12,597 nucleotides of DNA from Gemmatimonadota bacterium (GTDB taxonomy: Bacteria; Gemmatimonadota; Gemmatimonadetes; Gemmatimonadales; GWC2-71-9): positions 1-12,597 of the forward strand of contig SMVY01000115.1 in assembly GCA_004357415.1 (NCBI GenBank), written 5' to 3'. Below, one piece after another: positions 1 through 7,000 of this stretch; the stretch's first letter is position 1; each line of letters starts with the position of its first letter. The notes beneath the pieces are model-generated. The model ran no database searches, had not been told where the DNA came from, and saw nothing but the letters and a program-made list of their open reading frames with translations. A program made the translations under genes and the position numbers.

Positions 1-382
1 CGCCGAGAAATGCCAGCGGGGCCATGGCCAGGACCACGCCGGCGCCGGTGGCCACCCCCTTCCCTCCCTTGAATCCCACGAACGGGCTGAACATGTGCCC
101 CAGGACGGCCGCCACTCCGCACAGCAAGGGAATCAGCACTCCGTTCGACACGGCAGGCCCCACGACCGCCACGGGGACGTACCCCTTGGCCATGTCGAAC
201 AGCCCTACCGGCACGGCGTAGCGCCAGCCGAGCACCCGGTAGAGGTTGGTGGCGCCGAGGTTCTTGCTGCCGTGCTGGCGCAGGTCGATGCCCTTCACCA
301 GGCGACCGACCAGCAAACTCGTCGGGATCGAGCCGATGAGATACGACAACACCAGAGCGCCGGCCAGCAGAAACGGGTTCAG
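1..382 (-). CDS. plsY: PlsY glycerol-3-phosphate acyltransferase (partial, C-terminus beyond left edge)
   Basis: PlsY is an inner-membrane enzyme that moves the acyl group from acyl-phosphate to the 1-position of glycerol-3-phosphate, the first step of phospholipid synthesis. About 127 N-terminal residues are visible; the family is usually about 190-210 long. Seen: a first membrane segment (about residues 4-25, with SYLIGSIPTS), the signature DLRQHGSKNLGATNLYR (33-49), a second hydrophobic stretch, and the glycine-rich loop GHMFSPFVGFKGGKGVAT (95-112). The frame is closed by an in-frame TGA at 388-386, only one codon before the chosen start. No ATG, GTG or TTG precedes the first membrane helix, so the start is taken as CTG at 382, with an AAGG Shine-Dalgarno-like stretch just upstream. 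The first normal start codon, GTG at 352, would remove half of helix 1. It lies downstream of der in the same direction. Function is very secure; the start is moderately secure. Confidence 0.93.
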   Translation of the reverse strand, partial: MNPFLLAGALVLSYLIGSIPTSLLVGRLVKGIDLRQHGSKNLGATNLYRVLGWRYAVPVGLFDMAKGYVPVAVVGPAVSNGVLIPLLCGVAAVLGHMFSPFVGFKGGKGVATGAGVVLAMAPLAFLG

Positions 383-557
383 GGCTCACCTTCTACTTGA
401 GGTGGCTAGTGTAAGGGGCTAACAGGAATGAAGTTGCGAAGAATATCCGTTCGGCGCAAGGGCCCGACTGGATTGGGGGAGTCTCTATGAGGGAATTTCA
501 CGGCCAAGGGTGGTTTTCGGTGTTCTTGGATCAGAACGGCCAGCTCCGGCCGCCGTC

Positions 558-598
558 CTCGGCTAAAGCCGAGACTCGGCACCGGTCGCTGAAGCGAC
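558..598 (+). repeat. REP-like twin-hairpin element, copy 1
   Basis: Two short perfect hairpins stand in tandem: CTCGGCTAAAGCCGAG at 558-573 (stem CTCGGC/GCCGAG, loop TAAA) and GTCGCTGAAGCGAC at 585-598 (stem GTCGC/GCGAC, loop TGAA). They are separated by 11 bases containing CTCGGCA. The same layout recurs at 3944-3985 in the same orientation, with different but still complementary stem bases. The spacing and GCTAAAGC-type cores resemble REP elements mobilised by RAYT (Y1) transposases. No such transposase is in the window. No T-run follows either hairpin, so they are not typical intrinsic terminators. Confidence 0.75.
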
Positions 599-608
599 GG
601 GCACGTGC

Positions 609-629
609 GGCTCCTTCAGGGGCGGAGCC
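609..629. repeat. Third hairpin beside REP-like copy 1
   Basis: This is an inverted repeat, GGCTCC at 609-614 and GGAGCC at 624-629, with a 6-bp stem and a 9-base loop. It lies 10 bases after the twin hairpins. It has no equivalent beside the second copy and no T-run. It may be a diverged third unit of the same element or a weak attenuator between der and plsY. Confidence 0.5.
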
Positions 630-680
630 AAGCCCGTATTTCAGCCGAGCATCTCGCATCTTCCCCAGCCCTCGACCCCC

Positions 681-708
681 CTGCGCACTGCGACCTGCGC
701 ACTGCTAC
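681..708. repeat. Heptamer tandem repeat overlapping the der stop codon
   Basis: There are two 14-base units, 681-694 and 695-708, identical at 13 of 14 positions. Each can be split into two 7-base units, all four starting CTGC. Read in another phase, the units are GCACTGC, GACCTGC, GCACTGC, which resemble the GCACTCC heptamers at 4001-4014. The der stop codon (707-705, minus strand) lies inside the last unit. Confidence 0.65.
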
Positions 709-2054
709 CTCACCCTCCTCCCATCACTCCCCACCCGCCGCCCCTTCTTCTGCCGATAACTCACCCGCACCGGGCTCCCGGTAAAGGCCCACGCCCGCCG
801 AAATCCATTCACTATGTACCGCTGATACGATTCCGGAACGGCCTCCGGCCGGTTGCACACGATGGCAAACCGGGGCGGCTCGGTCCCGACCTGGGTGCCA
901 TAGAGAATCTTCACCTCCGCCCCCGGCTTCTGCGGCGGGTTGGTCCGCTCCACCAGTTCCTCCAGCACCCGGTTCACCTCGGCGGTGGCCACGCGCCGTT
1001 CGCGCGCCGCGGCCACCTCGATGATCAGATCGAACAGTTGGCGGATACGCTGGCCGGTCTCGGCCGAGCCGTACAGGAACGGCACGTGCTTGAGGAACGG
1101 GGCCTTTTCCATAAGCAGGTCCTGGCCCCGCTTGGCCATGTTGGTGTCCTTGTCCGGGATCAGGTCCCACTTGTTGACCAGGATGATCAGGCCACAGCCC
1201 GCCTCCCACGCCTTGTTGGCAATCCTCAGATCCTGGGTGTGGAGCCCGACCTCGGCGTCGACCACCAGGACGCACACTTGAGCCCGGGCAATGGCCCTCT
1301 CGGTCCGGACGTTGGAGTAGAACTCCAGGTCGCCCGATACCCTGGCCCGTTTTCTCAAGCCCGCGGTGTCGATGAAGGTCACCGTCTGCTGCTTGTAGCG
1401 GAAGGTGGAGTCGATGGAGTCGCGCGTAGTGCCTGCCTCAGGGGCTACCAGGTGCCGTTCCTCGCCCAGCAGCTTGTTCACCAGCGACGACTTGCCGGCG
1501 TTGGGCCGGCCCACCACGGCCACGGTAATGCCCTCTTCCTCTTCCAACGTGGCCTTGTCCGGAAACAGCGCCACGATACGGTCCAGCAGATCGCCACTTC
1601 CCTTCCCCGTCTGGGCCGATACCACGAACGGCTCTCCCAGGCCCATTTCATAGAACGGGAGGTGGGCCGTACTGTTGGGAAGGTCGTCCACCTTGTTGAC
1701 CACCAGCAGCACCGGACGCTGCGCCTTGCGCAGCTGGGCCGCCACTTCGGCGTCAACCGGGCTCAGTCCCTCGAGCGCGTCGACCAGCAGCACGATCACG
1801 TCGGCCTGTTCCACGGCTATCTCGACCTGCTGGCGAATAGCCCGGTCCATGGAATCCTTCGAGCCCGGAACCAGGCCGCCGGTGTCGACCAGCCAGAACT
1901 CGTGGCCGGCCCACTCGGCGTTGCCGAAGTGCCGGTCGCGGGTGGTGCCGGGCTGATCGGATACGATGGCCCGGCGTCCACCCAGAATCCGGTTGAACAG
2001 GGTCGATTTGCCCACGTTGGGCCGGCCGATGATGGCTACGGTGACTTTCTTCAT
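705..2054 (-). CDS. der: Ribosome-assembly GTPase Der (EngA)
   Basis: Der is an essential cytoplasmic GTPase with two tandem G domains, needed for maturation of the 50S ribosomal subunit. At 449 residues it has the usual length. Domain 1 shows the P-loop GRPNVGKST (10-18), DTGG (57-60) and NKVD (120-123). Domain 2 shows GRPNAGKSS (182-190), DTAG (229-232) and NKWD (294-297). A KH-like domain follows from about 350 and ends in a basic tail (KKGRR...GRRVR), as is typical. All GTP-binding motifs are intact. The start ATG (2054-2052) shares one base with the TAA stop of the upstream DUF512 gene (TAATG), with GAGG about 10 bases upstream, so translational coupling is likely. The stop codon lies inside a heptamer repeat. 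Identity is certain. Confidence 0.98.
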   Translation of the reverse strand: MKKVTVAIIGRPNVGKSTLFNRILGGRRAIVSDQPGTTRDRHFGNAEWAGHEFWLVDTGGLVPGSKDSMDRAIRQQVEIAVEQADVIVLLVDALEGLSPVDAEVAAQLRKAQRPVLLVVNKVDDLPNSTAHLPFYEMGLGEPFVVSAQTGKGSGDLLDRIVALFPDKATLEEEEGITVAVVGRPNAGKSSLVNKLLGEERHLVAPEAGTTRDSIDSTFRYKQQTVTFIDTAGLRKRARVSGDLEFYSNVRTERAIARAQVCVLVVDAEVGLHTQDLRIANKAWEAGCGLIILVNKWDLIPDKDTNMAKRGQDLLMEKAPFLKHVPFLYGSAETGQRIRQLFDLIIEVAAARERRVATAEVNRVLEELVERTNPPQKPGAEVKILYGTQVGTEPPRFAIVCNRPEAVPESYQRYIVNGFRRAWAFTGSPVRVSYRQKKGRRVGSDGRRVR

Positions 2055-3334
2055 TATCTATGATCCTCGCCCGCGAGGGCGTCGGCAAAATCGTAGGAGA
2101 CGCGGATCTCGACCGGCGCCTGGGCGATGACGTCCTCCAGGGTGACGTCATCGATGAACTTGCCCTCGTCGTTGACCGCCTCGGCCGGCAGCAGTGCCAG
2201 ATCCAGGTCGCTGCGGCCGGCGAGCGCGTCGTGGAAGGCCCGGCCCGGCAGCAGCCCGGCCGTGGTGACCGAGGTTCCGAAGATCGGGTTCTCCAGCGGC
2301 ATCAGCTCGAACCGGGCCGAGGTTTGGGCGGCGAGCGGGGCCAGCACCTGAGGCATGAGCGGGCCCATCGACGTCCCGGTCAGCACCCCGATGGCCTTGT
2401 CGCGCCAACGATCGGGATCGATGTCGGCCCCGGCGATTCGTTGCTGCAGGTAGCGCACCGATCCCACCCCGTTCTCCACCTGCTCAAACCCGCCGTACGC
2501 CTCGGCTGGAGGCAGATCGATCCCGGCCCGCAAGTACAACTCGTCGGAGCCGAACACCCAGCGGTGGCGCCGCTCCCGGGTTGCCCGCCCGGCCACGGGT
2601 TCGATGATCTCGATGGCCGCCCGGCACTCGGCTTCGGTGGGCTCCCGGCACAGCTGGTGCTTGCTGAACTCGGTGAGCCCCACGGGGACCACCGAGACGC
2701 TGAGCACCGCCTCGTCCAGATCCCACAAATCGGCCAGCGTGCGTTGCAGGTGATCGCCGTCGTTGACGCCCGGCGACAGGACCACCTGGGTGTGAAACTG
2801 GATGCCGTGGCCGCCAAAATCGGTCAGCTGTTCCAGGATGTCGGGCGCCAGGGGGTTGCGCAGCAGGTGGCGCCGGACCACCGGATCGGTGGCGTGCACC
2901 GACACGTACAGGGGCGACAGGTGGTACTCGATGATCCGGCTTATGTCCTTGGCCTTGAGGTTGGTCAGCGTGGCGAAGTTGCCGTGGCGGAACGACAGCC
3001 GGTAGTCGTCGTCGCGGATGTACATCACCTCGCGCATTCCGGGCGGCAGCCCGTCCACAAAACAGAAGTCGCACCGGTTGGCGCACCGGCGGATCCGCGG
3101 GGGCTCCAGCGTCACGCCCATGGGGAGGGTGTCGTCGGGCCGCTCTATGTCGAACAGAATCTCCTCGCCTGTCGGCTGGCGCACCAACAGGTCGAACCGG
3201 TCCTCCGCCGTCAGGAACTCCCAATCGAGGAAGTCGTCGAGCGGGCGGTCGTTGACCGCCAGGAGTTCGCTGCCCTCGAGCAGGCCGATTTCCCCCCCGA
3301 TGGAGTCGGGGTGGACGTGTGTGACGCGAATCAT
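2054..3334 (-). CDS. DUF512 family protein: PDZ-like domain plus radical-SAM-type Fe-S domain
   Basis: The protein has 426 residues. The N-terminal part (about 1-62) is PDZ-like. It is followed by the cysteine motif CANRCDFC (C84, C88, C91), the CX3CX2C pattern that binds the 4Fe-4S cluster in radical-SAM enzymes. Next come family-typical blocks: PPGMREVMYIRDDDYRLSF (98-116), GNFATLTNLK and YVSVHATDP. The C-terminal half corresponds to DUF512. Substrate and reaction are unknown; in cyanobacteria relatives are annotated as Fe-S oxidoreductases. The gene sits directly upstream of der, overlapping it by one base, and the trio DUF512-der-plsY is a recurrent bacterial gene order. The start at 3334 fits the family N-terminus. 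An in-frame extension to 3577 has no homology-like character and crosses the divergent gene's leader. No Shine-Dalgarno sequence precedes the start (see promoter entry). Confidence 0.9.
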   Translation of the reverse strand: MIRVTHVHPDSIGGEIGLLEGSELLAVNDRPLDDFLDWEFLTAEDRFDLLVRQPTGEEILFDIERPDDTLPMGVTLEPPRIRRCANRCDFCFVDGLPPGMREVMYIRDDDYRLSFRHGNFATLTNLKAKDISRIIEYHLSPLYVSVHATDPVVRRHLLRNPLAPDILEQLTDFGGHGIQFHTQVVLSPGVNDGDHLQRTLADLWDLDEAVLSVSVVPVGLTEFSKHQLCREPTEAECRAAIEIIEPVAGRATRERRHRWVFGSDELYLRAGIDLPPAEAYGGFEQVENGVGSVRYLQQRIAGADIDPDRWRDKAIGVLTGTSMGPLMPQVLAPLAAQTSARFELMPLENPIFGTSVTTAGLLPGRAFHDALAGRSDLDLALLPAEAVNDEGKFIDDVTLEDVIAQAPVEIRVSYDFADALAGEDHR

Positions 3335-3340
3335 GCCGGA

Positions 3341-3346
3341 AAGATA
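3341..3346 (-). promoter_or_regulatory. Possible -10 box for a leaderless DUF512-der transcript
   Basis: On the minus strand TATCTT (3346-3341) ends six bases before the ATG at 3334. There is no Shine-Dalgarno sequence in between, which is the arrangement expected for a leaderless mRNA starting at or near the start codon. No convincing -35 hexamer was found, so this is tentative. Confidence 0.3.
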
Positions 3347-3553
3347 GTGCTTCTTGGTGCAAGGTGGAGTCGTGGCCGGGTAACCTCCCCATCTGCCTGC
3401 CAGCCTTGCAGCTTGCGGTGATGAGGGCCGCTCCATCAGTGCGAGTGATTCCCCTAACCCATTGCTCCTCAAAGGTTTTGGCTTGTGCGCCCCAATCTTG
3501 CTCTGGTCAGGTACCACACTCCTCGACTCTCGATCGCACCAGCACCGGATACA

Positions 3554-3560
3554 GTGGAGG
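3554..3560 (+). promoter_or_regulatory. Ribosome binding site of the 119-residue protein
   Basis: GTGGAGG lies 9 bases before the ATG at 3570. This decides the start over the in-frame ATG at 3462, which would add 36 residues and has no such site. Confidence 0.6.
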
Positions 3561-3569
3561 GCAGCGGCC

Positions 3570-3929
3570 ATGAGCAAACATCGGATTCCCCCGGCGGTGA
3601 GCTACGATGAGCCCGTAGGTCCCCGGCTGGAGATAGTCAACTGGAACTGCGAGCGAGAGGCCTTTGCGGCCGCGCGGGAAGCGACCCTGGCGGGCCTGCT
3701 GGACATCGAGGTGGTCCGCCGGCCGGCCCGTGGCGGCCCGGTGTGGGGTTACGCCTTCTCCGCCCGCGCTCCCAAGGCGGTCTGGCTGATCGAGGGTCCC
3801 GAGGGCGAGTGGCTGTCGGAAGAGGAAGCGGCCAATGAGGTGGAGGCGATTATGATCTACCACGCCACCGGGGGCACCAACGGCTTCTTTGCCCGGCCGG
3901 TGCTGCAAGCCGCCGCAGTGACCGAGTAA
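3570..3929 (+). CDS. Hypothetical protein, 119 residues
   Basis: I do not recognise this family. The product is a small acidic protein with no signal peptide, membrane segment or cysteine cluster (single Cys27), so it is probably cytoplasmic. Tryptophans are spread through the chain (W25, W59, W72, W81). A central stretch with GGPVWGYAFSA (55-65) and VWLIEGPEGEW (71-81) looks like paired beta strands. A helix follows (about 83-98, EEEAANEVEAIMIYH), and then a glycine-rich turn HATGGTNGFFARPV (98-111). The gene is supported by a GGAGG ribosome binding site, high third-position GC like its neighbours, and a position that fills the gap between two minus-strand operons. It diverges from the DUF512 gene and converges on the RND gene. 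The REP-like element begins 15 bases after its stop. Confidence 0.7.
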   Translation: MSKHRIPPAVSYDEPVGPRLEIVNWNCEREAFAAAREATLAGLLDIEVVRRPARGGPVWGYAFSARAPKAVWLIEGPEGEWLSEEEAANEVEAIMIYHATGGTNGFFARPVLQAAAVTE

Positions 3930-3943
3930 CACGTCGCGCCGGT

Positions 3944-3985
3944 CGCGGCTAAAGCCGCGGCTCGGCAACCAATCGCTAAAGCGAT
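3944..3985 (+). repeat. REP-like twin-hairpin element, copy 2
   Basis: The first hairpin is CGCGGCTAAAGCCGCG (3944-3959) and the second ATCGCTAAAGCGAT (3972-3985). They are separated by 12 bases containing CTCGGCA. Compared with copy 1 at 558-598, the second stem pair changes from T-A to G-C in hairpin 1 and the outer pair from G-C to A-T in hairpin 2. Complementarity is kept each time. It lies between the convergent 3' ends of the 119-residue gene and the RND gene and could act as a bidirectional structural boundary. No T-run is present. Confidence 0.75.
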
Positions 3986-3999
3986 GCCCCTCTGCACCC

Positions 4000-4042
4000 C
4001 GCACTCCGCACTCCGTACCCATCCCCCAACGTCCTACGTCCT
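4000..4042. repeat. Heptamer tandem repeats overlapping the RND gene stop codon
   Basis: CGCACTC occurs twice in tandem, followed by the variant CGTACCC (4000-4020). After 8 further bases, ACGTCCT occurs twice in tandem (4029-4042). Both have a 7-base period. The last base of the final unit is the last base of the RND stop codon (4044-4042, minus strand). The GCACTCC phase matches the GCACTGC units at 681-708 beside der. Confidence 0.65.
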
Positions 4043-7000
4043 TATCCCGATTCCGGATTCGGAATCCGAAACAAGATCACGTAGAGCGTCGGCACCACCA
4101 GCAGCGTGAGTACCGTGGCGACCAGTAGTCCGGCCATGATCGTGACGGCCAACGAGATGAAGAACGCATCAGTCAGCAGCGGAATCATTCCCAGAATCGT
4201 GGTGGCGGCTGCCATGGATACCGGGCGCATCCGGGCCACGCCCGAGTCGACCACTGCCACAAATCGATCTTTGCCGCTTTCGATTTGACCGTCGATCTCC
4301 TCGATCAGCACGATCGAGTTCTTGATCAGCATGCCGGTGAGGCTGAGGAACCCGAGAAGGGCCATGAAGCCGAACGGCTGGTCCGTCAGCAGCAGGCCCC
4401 AGGCCACGCCGATGACGGCCAGGGGTACCGTCAGGAAGATGATGAGCGGCTGGCGCACTGCGTTGAACAGCAGGATTACCATCAAGATCATCAGGCCACC
4501 GAAGATGGGAATGGCCGTCGCCAGGGCGCCTTGTGCCCGGGCTGAGTCTTCGGCCTCGCCGCCCCAGGCGATGGAGTATCCCGGCATGTCTTTCAGGGGG
4601 ATCTGGTCCGCATCCTTGACCGGGATCGTCTTCGCTTCGTGTCCCGCCAGCGGGTCGACTCCCTCGGGCGAGCTGCGGCCGAAATAGGTGTCGACGTCGA
4701 CGCCCAAGTCGACCTCGATTCGGGCCTTGGAGCGAGCGAACAGCTCGCTGGCCAGGTTACCGGCCTTGGGGTCTGCGTGAATCTTGATGGTGGTGACCCG
4801 GTTGCGCCGGAAGATGGTGGCATCCTCGAAAACGGTTTCCGTTCCGGTCATCACCTGGCCCAGGGGCACCATCCGCTGGGCGGCCGGCGACCAGATCTGC
4901 AGTTCGGACAGATTGAAATCGGTCCGCTCGTAGTCCGGGGCCCGCGCCACGATGGCCAGGAGTTCGTCGCGCTCCCGATACACTCCCGTCTGGATGCCGG
5001 CGTAGGCGGCCTTGATGACATTGGCCACGTCGGGCCGGTCGATGCCCAGGCGCCGGGCCTGGGCTTCAGCCAGTTGGGGGCGGATCACCTTTTCCTTTTC
5101 CCGCCATTCGTCCCGGATGCCCTGGCCACCGGCTTCCCGGAGGATTTGCTTTGAGCGAGCCGCCATCTCGCGTAACACGGTGCGGTCGGGGCCGCTGATG
5201 CGCAGTTGGACACGCCCTCCCTCTCCGGGCCCCAACATGAACTTCTTGACGTTGACGGTGGCCATCGGGAGCAAGGTGTCGAGCGTAGCGGTCACCTCGG
5301 GGATAATGCCGTCGATCTTGGTCCAGTCGTCCACCGACACGAAGATGGCCCCATAGGCGCTGCCGCCATCCACCGGGGAGTAGGTCAACAGAAAGCGCAG
5401 GTCGCCTCCGCCCAGGGCCGTGGCCACGTCCGTGACCCCATCGACACTCAGCAGATACTCCTCCGCGCGAGCGAGGGTGCTTTCGGTGTCCCGGATGTGG
5501 GTGCCCGATGGCAGGTACACTTCCATGTAGAACTGGGGACGCGTGGAATTGGGGAAGAACATCTGCTTGAGTGACCCGAAGGCGATCATCGAGATCACAA
5601 AAAGGCCCACCACGACTGCCACCGTCACGAACCGGAACCGGAGGCACGCCTCCAATCCCCGCTTGTACAGTTGGTATGCCTTGCCGGCGTATGGGTCGTT
5701 GGCTCCGCCGTCATCCTTCTTGGGTTTGGGCTTGAGCAGCATGGTGCCTAGCAACGGGGTGATCGTCATGGCGGTCACCCAACTGAGGCTGAGCGAAATC
5801 AGGATGACGGTAAAGAGCGAGCGCGTGTACTCGCCGGTGGCGTCGTCGGAACTGCTGATCGAGGCGAACGCCATAATGGCCACCGCCGTGGCGCCGAGGA
5901 GCGGGGTGGAGTTTTTGCCCACCACTTCGATGGCGGCCTTCACCTTGTCCATGCCACTCTCGATCCGTACCTGCATGCCATCGATCACAACGATGGCGTT
6001 GTCGACCAACATTCCCAGCGCAATGATCAGGGCTCCCAGCGAGATGCGCTCCAGGACGACACCCTCATAGCCCATGACCAGAAAGGTGCCGGCAATGGTC
6101 AGGAACAGAACGGCTCCGATGATGAAGCCACTCTTCAATCCCATGAAGAGGAACAGGACCACCACCACGATGATCACGGCCTCGATCAGGTTGATGATGA
6201 ACGAGTTGATCGACTCGACCACGGCTTGTGATTGCATCGAGATGACGCCGAACTGCATCCCCAGAGGAATCTGCGACCGCAGTGTCCGCATCTTCTCCTG
6301 AATCTCTTCGCCCATGGTGACGACGTTGCCGCCCGTCCGGGTGGACACGCCGATGGCCACCGCCGGGTGGCCGTTGAAGCGGAGGATGTTTCTGGGCGGG
6401 TCTTGGTAGCCCCGGCGCACCGTGGCGACGTCCCGCAGGTAGACCAGGTCCTGACCCCCAAGGCTACGGATGAGCAGGTCGCCGAATTCCTGTTCCGACA
6501 CGAACTCGCCGGTCGGATTGATGGCGATGTAGTCGGGCCCTACGTGAATCCGGCCCGATTCGGCCGGTAAGTTCTTGGCCGAGAGCGCGCGGTAGATGTC
6601 GGCCTGGGAAATCTCCAGGGCCGCCATCTTGGCGCGCGCCATCTCCACGTAGACCACCTCGGGCTCGGCACCCCAGATGACCACCTTCTTGACCTCGGCT
6701 ATGGGGACGATTTCCCGTCGTAACAACTTGGCCACTTCACGCAGCTGGGCGTTGCTATATCCCTCCCCGTAAATGGCGACATAGATCCCGAAAACGTCGC
6801 CGAAGTCGTCGTTGACCAAGGAGGGACCGGCACCGGGCGGCAGCTTGCCCTGATAGTCGCCGACCTTCCGCCGGAGTTCGTCCCACACCTGTGGCAGGGT
6901 GCTCGCGTCGTACTGGTCCTTGATCGTCACCCGCACGATCGACACACCCCTGCGCGACCACGAATCCACGAACTTGAGCTGGCCGAGTTCCTGGGTTGCC

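Larger units (their letters stand above)
383..704. other. Intergenic region between der and plsY with hairpins and heptamer repeats
   Basis: This is a 322-base gap without a convincing gene. From left to right on the plus strand it holds the short leader of plsY (383 to about 410), about 130 bases with no recognised feature, the two-hairpin REP-like element (558-598), a third imperfect hairpin (609-629) and a heptamer repeat that runs into the der stop codon (681-708). A minus-strand TACACT hexamer at 413-408 could be a -10 box for plsY, but no good -35 box was found at the right distance. An open frame at 487-759 crosses the hairpins and looks accidental. Confidence 0.7.

Noticed and set aside
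558..629. Hairpins read as an intrinsic terminator after der
   Set aside because: The stems are stable, but no T-run follows on either strand and the elements recur elsewhere, so a repeat explains them better.
487..759. A 90-codon plus-strand open frame in the der-plsY gap
   Set aside because: It runs through the hairpins and heptamer repeats into the 3' end of der, has no plausible ribosome binding site and gives an Arg/Pro/Ser-rich product.
1038..2063. A 341-codon open frame on the plus strand antisense to der
   Set aside because: Der is intact with all GTPase motifs. The opposite frame has no recognisable domain and only reflects the codon bias of der.
2060..3421. A 453-codon open frame on the plus strand antisense to the DUF512 gene
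   Set aside because: The minus strand encodes a protein with clear family motifs, including the CX3CX2C cluster site. The antisense product is a low-complexity His/Gln/Gly/Val-rich mirror, a common result of high GC content.
558..3985. The hairpin repeats as a CRISPR array
   Set aside because: The two copies are more than 3 kb apart, not regularly spaced, and no cas gene is present.
3507..4022. A 171-codon minus-strand open frame opposite the 119-residue gene
   Set aside because: It starts inside the repeat element and its composition looks like noise. The plus-strand frame has a GGAGG ribosome binding site and coding-like codon use.
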